From Brugia malayi (Eukaryota; Nematoda; Chromadorea; Rhabditida; Onchocercidae), in assembly GCF_000002995.4 (NCBI RefSeq), contig NW_025062476.1, positions 62,001 through 126,000 of the forward strand: DNA of 64,000 bases. Reading direction: 5' to 3'. The position numbers were made by a program, and so were the translations under genes. Positions 37,245 through 51,000 of this stretch are shown piece after piece; position 1 is the stretch's first letter, and each line of letters starts with the position of its first letter. The notes beneath the pieces were generated by a model, which was not told the DNA's origin, made no database searches, and saw only the letters and a list, made by a program, of their open reading frames with translations.

Positions 37245-38174
37245 TTTATTTCAAATCTAAACATTGATTTTGGTGAATATTTTATAATTTGGAAAAGAGT
37301 TTTTGTATATTAAACGGGAAAATAATTTCTTGTTTTATCAATTATGATTTTAATTAAATGTTAAAACTATTAAAAAATGTCAATTCATAAAAAAAATTAG
37401 TTATTTTGAACTCAATTGATTAATTCGATGCATTGCATACGTACCGGTCGCTTATGGTGTGGTCAATTGACAACATAAATAAGAAAATAAACTTTAATAA
37501 CTAAGTTTTTTTTTTAATATTCGAGAAGTGAAATTAATAAAATTTTTGGTTTGTCGCAGATTTAATTCATTTCTGCAGCTAAAATTAATTTTTATTTGAA
37601 ATCTTAAGATCGAATTTTATGAAAATTTTATGATTTGCAATGAATCAGAGCATATTTTGTATATTAGACTACGAAACAATTTCTAGTAATAACAAATTTT
37701 AATTAGATGTTAAAACTGTTAAAATATATATATATATATATTCATTAAAAAAGTTAGATATTTTGAGCTTAAATGATTAATTTATATGCATTGCAAGGGT
37801 ACTGGTCATTTACAGTTGGTCAATTTATCAGCATAAATAATTCAGTAAACTTTAAAAATGAAATTTCAATCAATATTTGACTAGCGGGATTGATTAAATT
37901 TTTAATTTTTGACGGTTTTAATTCATTCTTACAATTAAAATTAATTTATATTTCAAATTTAAATAATACATTTACAAAAATCCCATAATTTATACGGGTA
38001 TTTGCATATAAAACTAGGTAAGAAGTTCTACTATTATCAAAATTTAATTTCAGAGGATGTTAAAACTATTAAAAAATATCATTGAATAAAAAAAAAATTG
38101 ATTATTATATTCGCATAGTGCGTGAACTGGTCACACACATTGTGGTCATTTGACATTTTAAATAATAAAATAAT

Positions 38175-38217
38175 GCTTAGGCTTAGGCTTAGGGTATATT
38201 TAGGCTTAGGCTTAAGC
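38175..38217. repeat. Telomere-like core, unit C third
   Basis: GGGTATAT centre; direct copy of 27788-27830. Confidence 0.92.
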
Positions 38218-40204
38218 ATTATTTCAAATCTAAATATTGATTTTGGTGAAAATTTTATAATTTGCAAGAGCTTTGGTATATTAAAGGGAGAAAAAATATC
38301 TAGTTTTATCAATTTTGATTTTAATTAAATGTTAAAACTATTAAAAAATATCAATTCCTTAAAAAAAATTAGTTATTTTGAACTCAGTTATTTAATTTTA
38401 TGCGTTGCATACGTAATAAGAGAATAAACTTTAATAACTAAGTTTTTTTTTTAATATTTGAGAGGTGAAATTAATAAGATTTTTAATTTGTCGTGGATTT
38501 AATTCATTTCTGCAGCTAAAATTAGTTTTTGTTTGTTTTTAAAAATTATCAATTATTATTAAAAATATCAATTATTATTTTGAACTCAATTGTTAAAATA
38601 TCAATTAAAACTATTAAAACTATTAAAAAATATCATTTCATTAAAAAAAATTAGTTATTTTGAACTAAATTGATTAATTTTATGCGTTGCATACGTACCG
38701 GTCACTTACGGTGTGGTCAATTGACAACATAAATAAGAAAATAAACTTTAATAACTTAGTTTTTTTTTTAATATTCGAGAAGTGAAATTAATAAAATTTT
38801 TGGTTTGTCGCAGATTTAATTCATTTCTGCAGCTAAAATTAATTTTTATTTGAAATCTTAAGATCGAATTTTATGAAAATTTTATGATTTGCAATGAATC
38901 AGAGCATATTTTGTATATTAGACTACGAAACAATTTCTAGTAATAACAAATTTTAATTAGATGTTAAAACTGTTAAAATATATATATATATATTCATTAA
39001 AAAAGTTAGATATTTTGAGCTTAAATGATTAATTTATATGCATTGCAAGGGTACTGGTCATTTACAGTTGGTCAATTTATCAGCATAAATAATTCAGTAA
39101 ACTTTAAAAATGAAATTTCAATCAATATTTGACTAGCGGGATTGATTAAATTTTTAATTTTTGACGGTTTTAATTCATTCTCACAATTAAAATTAATTTT
39201 TATTTCAAATTTAAATATCATATTTTATGAATATTCAATGATTTATTAGGGTTTTGTATATTAAACAGTAAAATGAATCCCTGTATTGTCAAAATTTATT
39301 TTAATTAAATGTTAATATATTATAAATATCAATTCTTTAAAAAAAAATAGATAATTTGAGCTTAATTGATTAATTTATAAGCGTTCCATAGCACTGGTTA
39401 TTTACGGTGTAGTCATTTGACCAACACTAATAATAAAATAAACTTTAATAATTAACTTTTAATCAATATTTTATTTGCAAAATTAATTAAATTCTTTATT
39501 TGTCATAGGTTTATTTCATTCTTATAATTATAATTAATTTTTTTTCCAACTTTAAATACCATAATTTATAAAAATTGTATAATTTTTGAAAGTTTTTGTA
39601 TATTAGACTATGAAATAAATGCCAGAATTGTCAAAATTTAATCTAGTTAAATGTTATAATATTGAGAAATATCAATTCATTAAAAACAAAGAGATATTTT
39701 GAACTTAATTGATTAATTTGTGTGCATTGCATAGTACTGGTCACATACATCGTGGTCATTTGATCAGCGTAAATAATTAAATAATCTTTAATAATTACGT
39801 TTTGAATGATATTTCAGTAGCAAAATTAATTAAATTCCTTACTTGTCACTGCTCTAATTCATTCTTATAACTAAAATTAATTTTTATTTCAAATATAAAT
39901 ATCAAATTTTATGAAAATTCAATAATTTATTAGAGTTTTGTATATTAAACTGTAAAATAAATTTCAGTAATGTCAAAAACTTATTTTAATGAAAAATTAA
40001 AATAATGAAAAATATTAATTCATTAAAAAATAGGCATTTTGAACTTAATTGATTAATTTATAAGAGTTGCATAGGTACTGGTCATTTACGGCTGGTCATT
40101 TGATCATTTAGATAATAAACTAAACTTTAATGTTTAAGTTGTAAAAAATATTTGAGTAGGAATGTTAATAAAATTTCTAATTTCTTAATGAGTAAAATTT
40201 CTTA

Positions 40205-40411
40205 TGAATTTCAGTGGGGTGCACGGATAATTATAGTAGTAGGCAGTGTAATAGGGTTAAGCTATTGTAGGGTTAGGGTTCAATTTTATAGGTCTGTCAC
40301 TTTTAGTAATAGTTAGAATTGTGGGTTCAGCTTTGCTAGCGCTTGTAGCTATAGGATTGCTGCTATCGCAATGACATTAACGAAAAAGAGGGAAGGAAAG
40401 ACTTAAGTAAT
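40205..40411 (+). other. Unassigned left part of module copy C
   Basis: Identical in reading to 29818-30027 as far as I compared. Confidence 0.4.
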
Positions 40412-40514
<103 letters not shown>

Positions 40515-40572
40515 CTGATGATCTCTATGTCATCAGCAAGTGTTGCTATGAGTTTGTCTTGTTGCAACCGCA

Positions 40573-40801
40573 AGTGCTGCTATTCTTCTTGGTGTATTTG
40601 CAACTTGGTGGGAAATAGCAGTGGTAGATTATTACTCAAAAGCAATGCTTGAAAAGAATCAAAAGTGGAGAGAGATATGAAGAATTATTTGCCTTCTTAA
40701 AGAGTTCAAAAGCCTATATAAAAGGCACGCATATGACATTTGCAGATATTTTCAATCCGCAGGAAATTGCAGATCTAATCAGTTACTTGAGTGTCAAGTA
40801 A
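40573..40801 (+). pseudogene. Cytochrome c C-terminal fragment, module copy C
   Basis: Offset 10342 from copy B, same breaks, no difference noticed. Confidence 0.75.
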
Positions 40802-40831
40802 ACGATAGTCAGGTTGCTATACCAAAATAAC

Positions 40832-41554
40832 ATGGATTACAGCATTACTTTGCTTGATGAAAACAGTAAGTACATAGCACATTGCGAGCTACAAAGGAAA
40901 AAAAAAAGCTTCCATAGTCTTTTTCAGTGGATTTTCACTCAATATGAACGGAATTAGAACAGCTGCTATTTAAAAATTTTGTCAAGAAACTCATATAGCA
41001 TTTGTGTTATTTGATTACTTTGGTCATGGTTATTGGTTAGTCAGGTGCTGATTACACTGATTACACGATGAGTGATTGGCAAAAAAATTGTGTTAGAGTA
41101 ACTCGTAACGGCAAGCAAATAATTATAGGTTCAAGCATGAGACGGTGCCTGATGTTGCTCACTACTCTCCAACTTTCAGAAAGAATTGCAGCACTAATTG
41201 GTATATCGTCTGCTCCTGACTTTACTGAAGATTTAATATTCTATCAGTTATCCGAAAGCAAAAAGAAGAATTAGATTCTAAAGGAGTAATAGATTTTACT
41301 TCTGAGCATTAAATATACAAAATAACTAAAAGCTTGGTATAGAAGATGAAGATGGCAAAAAAAGCTTCTTTTAAATAAAGAGGCAATAGATATATAAACT
41401 GCCCTATGCGTTTATTGACGATAATGCTATATTCCTTACCAACTTCGTTAAATTTAGTCAAGAAGTTGAGGTGCATCTGATGAAGACAGTAGGTTGAACA
41501 TAACATGTCTGACAATCGTTTATTGGAATTTTCAGATGATTTAGAGAGTTTTTG
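40832..41554 (+). pseudogene. Alpha/beta hydrolase pseudogene, module copy C
   Basis: ATG at 40832; open piece 41068-41274 encodes the same 68 residues as copies A and B, including GSSMRR. Confidence 0.82.
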
Positions 41555-41597
41555 CTGTGTTTAGGACTCATCATTTTGCAAGGGAGATTTCATTTGG

Positions 41598-41973
41598 GAG
41601 AGCGACCAGAACCGAACTAAGCGCACTCAGTGCCATAAACTGATTGTCCTACCAACTGAGCCAATACCCACTTAAATGGTTGGTTTGGGGAGTTTTTGTT
41701 GGCTAATTAAAGACTCACAATAATACAGAGGAGATTTTAAGTGAGGCAGCGAGCAGAGCCGAGCTAGCCGCACTCAATGCCACAAGCTGATGCCCTACGA
41801 ACTGAGCCACACCCACTCGGATTATTCAAGGAGCCTTTGCTGGCTGTGTAATTGCACACTAATTTAGTACTCATCATAAGGCAGGGAACAATCTTCCTGA
41901 AGAGAGTGAGCAGAGCCGAACTAGCCGCACTCAGTACCACAAGCTGATGCTCTACCGACTGAGCCACACTGAC
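41598..41973 (-). repeat. tRNA-like trimer heads, copy C
   Basis: Heads at 41902-41973, 41745-41816 and 41598-41671 on the minus strand. Confidence 0.6.
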
Positions 41974-42041
41974 CAAAGCAGTTTGTCTCTCATACATAAG
42001 TACAAAAAGAAAGCAAAAAAAGTCAATGGATTATTTAAGCA

Positions 42042-42604
42042 ATTGACTATTGACTCTTTTACTTCAGACTGTGTTGTTCCCCTGATAAAACAGTTGCAGA
42101 AGCAATTTCATTATTGAAAAATCTTTTGGTATTCCTGTGGTTGATCAATGCAAGTTAGTCAGAGTTTTAATTAACAGAGATATAAGGTTTGTTGATGGTT
42201 AAAAAAATCAGAAAAAAGTATAAAAGTCCCCGAGGTAATGACAAAAGAGAAGTTAGTTACAATACGGGAGCGCTTCAGCAATGAAACTATTGCATGAGAA
42301 TAGAATAGAAAAGCTTTGGTCATAGATGAAAACTCCTACTCTATAGATTTGATCACAGTTAAAGATATTAAGAAATGCAATAGATACCCTAATTCATGTA
42401 ATGATACTTAAGAGCGGTTCAGAGTTGCCGCTGCAATTGGTACTGGTAAAAAGGATGGTATAGAAAGATGTGAAACTATGGTCAGAGAAGAGATTGACGT
42501 AATTGATGTTGATGCAGGTGTTGATGCAATGAAGATTAGAATGGAACCTAGATCAACATGCACAACAAGTAGTGGGTGTAAGTGTGTCACAATTTTCTGT
42601 AATT
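42042..42604 (+). pseudogene. guaB: IMP dehydrogenase remnant, module copy C
   Basis: Shares with copy B the A at 42049 that separates B and C from copy A, so B and C are closest relatives. Confidence 0.88.
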
Positions 42605-42831
42605 CAAAACGTTACAAAAACATGTAAAGCAAGAAAAGTAAGATTGACTATCAAATTTTAATTTAGTTAAGTATAAAAAATATTAAAAAAATAGAGAATT
42701 AGAAACTAATTTAATATTTTATATGCATAGTGCGGGAACTGGTCACATACATTGTCATCACAGAAAAGTGAATTGGTAGATTACTTATCTTATCCAATAG
42801 ATTCCAACATTTATCTTTATTGGCTCGTTGC

Positions 42832-43010
42832 TGTTCCTTTTAAAAGAAACGCAAACAGGTAACACAAAAAGAAGGTAACAGAACTATAAGCTTTGGCAAA
42901 TCAAAAGCTACGCTCATGACTAGCGGAGAAAAGTGACATTTGATAATGTTGCTGGGATTGATGAAGCAGAAGAAGAGTTAGTAGAAATCGTTCACTTTCT
43001 AGAGCAGAGA
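42832..43010 (+). pseudogene. ftsH: FtsH fragment, module copy C
   Basis: Same frameshift before VTFDN as the other copies, and the same abrupt end at family 2 satellite. Confidence 0.83.
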
Positions 43011-45507
43011 GCGGGTCATATATAGTGTGGTCATTTTATAGTTTAAATATTAGAATACGCTTTCCTAATTAAGTTTTGCGCAAAAATTCATCAGCAAAAC
43101 TATTGAAAGTTTCAATTAATGATGGTTTTAATTCAATTCGAGAATTTAAATTAAATTTAACTTCAATTTGAAATTTTGAATTTTTTAAAAATTTTATAAT
43201 TTATAACAGTTTTCTTACATTTAACATGAAAATTGGTTCTATCAATTTTAATTTTAATTAAGTGCCAAACTACTAAAAATAGCAATATTTTGAAGTTAAT
43301 TCATTATTTTGTATGCATTGCACTGGGGCGGGTCATATATAGTGTGGTCATTTTATAGTTTAAACATTGAAATACGCTTTTGTAAAAAAGTTTTGCGCAA
43401 AAATTCATCAGCAAAACTATTAAAACTTTCAATAATAATAGTTCTAATTCAATTTGAGAATTTAAATTATATTTAATTTCAAATTTAAATTTTGAATTTT
43501 TTAAAAATTTTAAATTTTATAACAGTTTTCTTACATTTAACATGAAAATTGGTTCTATCATTTTTAATTTTAATTAAGTGCCAAAACTACTAAAAATAGC
43601 AATATTTTGAAGTTAATTCATTATGTGATATGCATTGCACTGGGGCGGGTCATATATGGTGTGGTCATTTTATGGTTTAAATAATAAAATTCGCTTTTGT
43701 AATTAAGTTTTGCGGAAAAATTCATCAGCAAAACCATTAAAACCTTCAATTAATAATGGTTTTAATTCAATTTGAGAATTTAAATTAAATTTAATTTCGA
43801 ATTTAAATTTTGAATTTTTTAAAAATTTTAAAATTTATAACAGTTTTCTTACATTTAACATGAAATTTGGTTCTAAATTATCATTTTTAATTTTAATTAA
43901 GTGCCAAAACTATTAAAAATAGCAATATTTTGAAGTTAATTCATTATGTTATATGCATTGCACTGGGACGGGTCATATATAGTGTGGTCATTTTATAGTT
44001 TAAACATTGAAATACGCTTTTATAATTAAGTTTTGCGCAAAAATTCATCAGCAAAACTATTAAAAACTTCAATTAATAATGGTTTTAATTCAATTTCAAA
44101 TTTAAATTTTGAAATTTTTAAAAATTTTAAAATTTGTAACAGTTTTCTTACATTTAACAAGAAAATTGGTTCTAAATTATCCTTTTTAAATTTAATTAAG
44201 TGCCAAAGCTACTAAAAATAGCAATAATTCATTATGTTGTATGCATTGCACCGGGGCGGGACAAATATGGTGTGGTCATTTTATAGTTTAAATATTAAAA
44301 TTCGCTTTTGTAATTAAGTTTTGCGGAAAAATTCATCAGCAAAACCATTAAAACCTTCAATTAATAATGGTTTTAATTCAATTTGAGAATTTAAATTAAA
44401 TTTAATTTCGAATTTAAATTTTGAATTTTTTAAAAATTTTAAAATTTATAACAGTTTTCTTACATTTAACATGAAATTTGGTTCTAAATTATCATTTTTA
44501 ATTTTAATTAAGTGCCAAAACTATTAAAAATAGCAATATTTTGAAGTTAATTCATTATGTTATATGCATTGCACTGGGACGGGTCATATATAGTGTGGTC
44601 ATTTTATAGTTTAAACATTGAAATACGCTTTTATAATTAAGTTTTGCGCAAAAATTCATCAGCAAAACTATTAAAAACTTCAATTAATAATGGTTTTAAT
44701 TCAATTTCAAATTTAAATTTTGAAATTTTTAAAAATTTTAAAATTTGTAACAGTTTTCTTACATTTAACAAGAAAATTGGTTCTAAATTATCCTTTTTAA
44801 ATTTAATTAAGTGCCAAAGCTACTAAAAATAGCAATAATTCATTATGTTGTATGCATTGCACCGGGGCGGGACAAATATGGTGTGGTCATTTTATAGTTT
44901 AAATATTAAAATGGGCTTTTATAATTAAGTTTTGCGCAAAAATTCATCAGCAAAACTAATAAAACTTTCAATTAATAATGGTTTTAATTCAATTTGAGAA
45001 TTTAAATTAAATTTAATTTCGAATTTAAAATTTGAATTTTTTAAAAATTTTATAATTTGTAACAGTTTTCTTACATTTAACATGAAAATTGGTTCTAAAT
45101 CGTCATTTTTTATTTTAATTAAGTGCCAAAATTGCTAAAAATAGCAATATTTTGAAGTTAATTCATTATTTTGTATGCATTGCACTGGGGCGGGTCATAT
45201 ATAGTGTGGTCATTTTATAGTTTAAACATTGAAATACGCTTTTATAATTAAGTTTTGCGCAAAAATTCATCAGCAAAACTATTAAAACTTTCAATTAATA
45301 ATGGTTCTAATTGAATTTGAGAATTTAAATTAAATTTAATTTCAGATTTAAATTTTGAATTTTTTAAAAATTTTAAAATTTATAACAGTTTTCTTACATT
45401 TAACATGAAAATTGGTTCTAAATTATCATTTTTAATTTTAATTAAGTGCCAAAACTTCTAAAAATAGCAATATTTTGAAGTTAATTCATTATGTTATATG
45501 CATTGCA
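43011..45507 (-). repeat. Family 2 satellite after module C
   Basis: Direct copy of the block after module B up to about 45095, then a shortened join to the next unit: one family 2 monomer that is present after B is missing here. Confidence 0.85.
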
Positions 45508-46215
45508 GTTTTATGCGTTGCATAGGTGCCGGTCACACACATCGTGGTCATTTGACCTGCAATAATAATAAAATAAACTTTAGAGGTTAAGTTTCAATCA
45601 ATATTTTATTGGCAAAATTAATTTAATTTTTAATTTATCACGATTCCTATTCATTCTTACAATTAAAATAAATTTATATTTCAAATTTAAATAACCCATT
45701 TATAAAATTCCCATAATTTGTACAGGTATTTGCATATTAAACTAGGTAAGAAGTCTTATTATGATCAAAATTTAATTTTAAAGGATGTTAAAACTATTAA
45801 AAATTATCATTTAATAAAAAAAAATTGATTATTATATACGCATAGTGCTTGAACATTGTAGTCATTTGACATCTTAAATAATAAAATAATGCTTAGGCTT
45901 AGGCTTAGTGTATACTTAGGCTTAGGCTTAAGCTTTATTTCAAATCTAAACATTGATTTTGGTGAATATTTTATAATTTGGAAAAGAGTTTTTGTATATT
46001 AAACGGGAAAATAATTTCTTGTTTTATCAATTATGATTTTAATTAAATGTTAAAACTATTAAAAAATGTCAATTCATAAAAAAAATTAGTTATTTTGAAC
46101 TCAATTGATTAATTCGATGCATTGCATACGTACCGGTCGCTTATGGTGTGGTCAATTGACAACATAAATAAGAAAATAAACTTTAATAACTAAGTTTTTT
46201 TATAATATTAGAGAA
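45508..46215 (-). repeat. Family 1 satellite, start of truncated third tandem unit
   Basis: Matches 35813-36530 with offset about 9694. No bacterial module follows; the unit is cut short. Confidence 0.85.
45891..45933. repeat. Telomere-like core in truncated unit
   Basis: GTGTATAC centre; last core before single-copy DNA. Confidence 0.92.
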
Positions 46216-48005
46216 GTGAAATCAATTAAATTCAAATTAACAATTAAAATTTTATAATTAAGTTTTGCTCAAAAATTCGTCAGCAAAATTAATAAAACTT
46301 TCATTTAATAATGGTCTTAATCAATTTAAGGTTCAAAATTAAAAATAATTTCAATTTGAAATTTTGATTTTTTTAAAAATTTTAAAATTTATAACAGTTT
46401 TCTTACATTTAACATGAAAATTGGTTCTATCATTTTTAATTTTAATTAAGTGCCAAAACAACTAAAAATAGCAATATTTTGAAGTTAATTCATTATGTGA
46501 TATGCATTGCACTGGGGCGGGTCATATATGGTGTGGTCATTTTATGGTTTAAATATTAAAATTCGCTTTTGTAATTAAGTTTTGCGGAAAAATTCATCAG
46601 CAAAACTATTAAAACTTTCAAATAATAATGGTTTTAATTCAATTTGAGAATTTAAATTAAATTTAATTTCAAATTTAAATTTTGAATTTTTTAAAAATTT
46701 TAAAATTTATAACAGTTTTCTTACATTTAACATGAAAATTGGTTCTAAATTATCATTTTTAATTTTAATTAAGTGCCAAAACTTCTAAAAATAGCAATAT
46801 TTTGAAGTTAATTCATTATGTTATATGCATTGCACTGGGGCGGGTCATATATAGTGTGGTCATTTTATAGTTTAAACATTGAAATACGCTTTTATAATTA
46901 AGTTTTGCGCAAAAATTCATCAGCAAAACTATTAAAAACTTCAATTAATAATGGTTTTAATTCAATTTCAAATTTAAATTTTGAAATTTTTAAAAATTTT
47001 AAAAATTGTACCAGTTTTCTTACATTAGACAAGGAAATTGGTTCTAATTTATCCTTTTTAAATTTAATTAAGTGCCAAAGCTACTAAAAATAGCAATAAT
47101 TCATTATGTTGTATGCATTGCACCGGGGCGGGACAAATATGGTGTGGTCATTTTATAGTTTAAATATTAAAATGGGCTTTTATAATTAAGTTTTGCGCAA
47201 AAATTCATCAGCAAAACTAATAAAACTTTCAATTAATAATGGTTTTAATTCAATTTAAGAATTAAATTAAATTTAATTTCAAATTTAAATTATGAATTTT
47301 TTAAAAATTTTAAAATTTGTAACAGTTTTCTCACATTTAACAAGAAAGTTGGTTCTAAATTATCATTTTTTATTTTAATTTAGTGCCAAAACTGCAAAAA
47401 ATAGCAATATTTTGAAGCTAATTCATTATGTTATATGCATTGCAGCAGAGCACGACAAATATGGTCTGGTCGTTTCATAGTATAAATATTAAAATACGCT
47501 TTTTTAATTAAGTTTTGCGCAAAAATTCATCAGCAAAACAATTTAAACTTTCAATTAATAATGGTTTTAATTCAAATTGAGAATTTAAATTAAATTTAAA
47601 TTCAATTTGAAATTTTGAATTTTTTAAAAATTTTAAAATTTGTAACAGTTTTCTTACATTTAACATGAAAATTGGTTCTAAATTATCATTTTTAAATTAA
47701 ATTAAGTGCCAAAACTACTAAAAATAGCAATATTTTGAAGTTAATTCATTATGTTATATGCATTGCACTGGGGCGGGTCATATATGGTGTGGTCATTTAA
47801 TGGTTTAAATATTAAAATACGCTTTTGTAGTTAAGTTTTGCGCAAAAATTCATCAGCAAAACAATTTAAACTTTCAATTAATAATGGTTTTAATTCAGAT
47901 TGAGAATTTGAATTAAATTTAAATTCAATTTGAAATTTTGAATTTTTTAAAAATTTTAAAATTTGTAATAGTTTTCTTACATTTAATTTGTAATAGTTTT
48001 CTTAC
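46216..48005 (-). repeat. Family 2 satellite, right edge of the large domain
   Basis: Six monomers, increasingly diverged to the right (for example AGCAGAGCACGACAAATATG near 47443). The edge near 47965-48005 has a small duplication of TTTGTAATAGTTTTCTTACA and then stops in single-copy DNA. Confidence 0.85.
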
Positions 48006-51000
48006 ACTTGGAAAAAATAAAAGAAATTAAAATTATTTTTCACAAGCAAAATTGATTCATCAGTTTCTTTTTTCATGTGTATGCATGAATGAATTATCAA
48101 ATAATTTAAAATAGCTATGGAATATTGTTGTAATTCAGTTAAAATTAATTCAATAAATGCAGAATATTTGTTGAATATCGCTGATGCTTTTCAAGTAATT
48201 CAAAAATCAAATTTATTATAAGAGCAATCAAAAAAGAAGGAAGGAAAGGAAGAAATTTAAAATAATAAACAAAATAAGAAAAATGTGCTGAGTTTTTTTA
48301 GAATTAATGGATCTAAATTAATCCATATTTCGTATAAAAATTTTTTATCAATTGAAATTTCTTTCTTTATTTTTTATATCCTAAAGAAGAGTAATAGTAG
48401 AAAATGAATTCGGATAAGTAAGCAAAAAGCTTTCCATTATTGATAATATTTTGAAATACTGAAATGGAGAGATTAAAATTGGGAAATTATTACCGATTGT
48501 AAATTATTGTAATCTAAAATTGAACAGACAGATCTTTCAGTAACTTACTTGTAATAACAGATAATACATTTTTTTTTTCCTTTTTTTAAATTATAGCAAA
48601 TATTTTTTCTCTTGCTTTTTTCTTTTAAATTTTAATAAACCTTTCAACTACTTTTTCTTCCTCATTTTCAATTCGATTTTAACTGAAATTTCAATAATTT
48701 TTATAATGCACTGCAGATAGGTAAATAATTGATTGCTAACATTAAACATTTTAATGACTGGTTCATTGTATGTTTATATTATTTGCTGAATTTCTTTTCC
48801 ATTTATTTAAATACTTTATGCTTTTTCCTTCTGGTATTTTCCTTTATTTCAAACAGTGTATAAAGCAAGGCAAGAGAGAGAGAGAGAGAGAGAAAAAAAA
48901 GATGAAAATAGTAAAAGACAATCTTTTTTTAAATTTATGAAACATTTGAAAATTTTGCACAATTTTATTTATATTTTTTTTTTCTTGGTAAGTTTTTTTA
49001 TTAATATAATTTTACTGGGCGAAGAAAAAAGAATAAGGAATAAAAGACTGTTTTGGCAAATATTGTTTATTTGCGATAATTAATTTGTCGTTGATTAATT
49101 GGTGCAATAATTTTAATATTTTTCATGACTTCCTTTTTTTTTTTTTTTCTTTAGAAGAATTAAAATAGGCAATTGGGAAAAATGAATATGAACTATATTA
49201 TTAGATTAATGATATTATTATTGCTTGCTACGATGTGCCACCTGTTTACATTGGGAATCAAATGATCAATTAAATAATTTTCACCCTTTTACAAAATTTA
49301 TCACGAAATGGAAAAGAGGATTACTGTAATTTGTATGAGGAATAAACAAATATTTCAAGATGTCATTCAAAATGTCATGATATGATTGATTATTTCATTT
49401 ACTGATTATTTATTATTATTAATTATCTCATCTGTTAATTATATGCTACTCTTATCATTTCATTTGCTGAATTTCGCTTCTTGATTTAAAATTAAATTGA
49501 AAAAAAAATGAGAATAATTTTAATTAAATATGGTAAATGTGCAGTTATTATATATGTACAAAAAGGATTGAATTATTACAGTTTGAAAATGGAACAATTG
49601 CTATTGTCAAACATACAATTCATTTCGGCTGACTGACTAACAACATTCTTAATAATTTCAAAAGATTTTTAATTTAAAGTGACATATCTTAATAAGTACC
49701 AGAAAAATTACTTATGAGGCCATCCTATCATCTGTGGTCATCAATATCAATTATAATTTCTTAATTATTTTTCTTTCATCTATGCCATCATTATTATTTA
49801 AAATTTAAATAACTTTACTAAAACGAAAGGTCATCTTAACTTCCTTAATATTCTAATAGAGAGATAAATTACGTATTTAATTTATTTTTGTCATATTTAT
49901 TGCAAATGTCAGTTCCGTCGGTTAAATCTTAAAATTTGAAGTCGAAAATTTTAAATATATGTAATATTTTATTAACCCATCAACCGATTGATTGGTTGCT
50001 ATGTAAAATATATTAATGAATATTTTTTTTGTTATTAGATCCTTTTTTGAATCAGATTTATCTATCACAAAATTTGATCAGATATTTACATTTGATCGAA
50101 AAATTTAATGTCAAATTCTTAAGTGTATTATGTATCACTTTCGCTTTGTGGTCATTACGAGACAGAAATGTTATACAAGTAATACACATATACACCCAGT
50201 AGTAGTTATAAAAGATTGTGTGTAATGTATATTTGGCTTGAATGTAATACTGGCACTTGAAATGACTCCTAAACAGATACTTGAACTTGGCCTAAATTGT
50301 CGTCAAATTTGGGATTCAGTCTGAACATAACTTGTGGCTTAGAGTCGAATTGAACTTTCGTATATTCAAGAACATATCTTATTTGTTATTGTAGTTGATG
50401 TAGACTAATGCGTTTTTTTGTTATTTTTCCTTTTTTTGAATCAGATTTATCTATCACAAAAATTAGACCCATTTTAACGAATGATAGATCTATTGTAACG
50501 ATTTTATTTGCTAACACCACAATATATAGGTATTAATTTAAGCAACAATACTGATAATTTCGTGAAGTATTTAATAAATTAATGGGGAAGTAAACTGAAT
50601 GGTTAGTGAGAGAGTGCAGCCGAATTGTAGCTTACTGATAAAGAAAAACTGGTAAAAACTGATCAAGACAAATCTTTATACAGTGGTCATTGACTTGCAA
50701 CAACAGCATGATTATTAAGTAAGGAACTATTAGATAACTTTGCTCTTCATATTGAAAGAGTTCTAATATTGTAGCTTCCCAAAGGTTGGCTATCAGTTTA
50801 TAAGAATATTTTGACATTGCAAATACATTTGATTTGGAACATAGGAGTAATTTTTAACATATTAAATAATGCACCTTTTATTATCAGATGAAAATGTCTA
50901 GAAAGTAGATAAGCTCAACTACAATAGAAAGATGAGTGTTGGAATGATTGCTTACATAAAGTATAATTTGAAACAGTTTTACATTTCTAATGTTTAATTA

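Larger units (their letters stand above)
35813..40204 (-). repeat. Family 1 satellite in unit C, with one family 2 monomer
   Basis: Minus orientation. A single family 2 monomer sits at about 36531-36830, fused to family 1 at TTTTTTTATAATATTAGAGA. The same junction recurs at about 46190-46270, so it marks a recombination product that was itself copied. Confidence 0.83.

Noticed and set aside
48856..49083. Seventy-five-codon frame with RERERE
   Set aside because: Comes from a GA microsatellite and A/T-rich flank.
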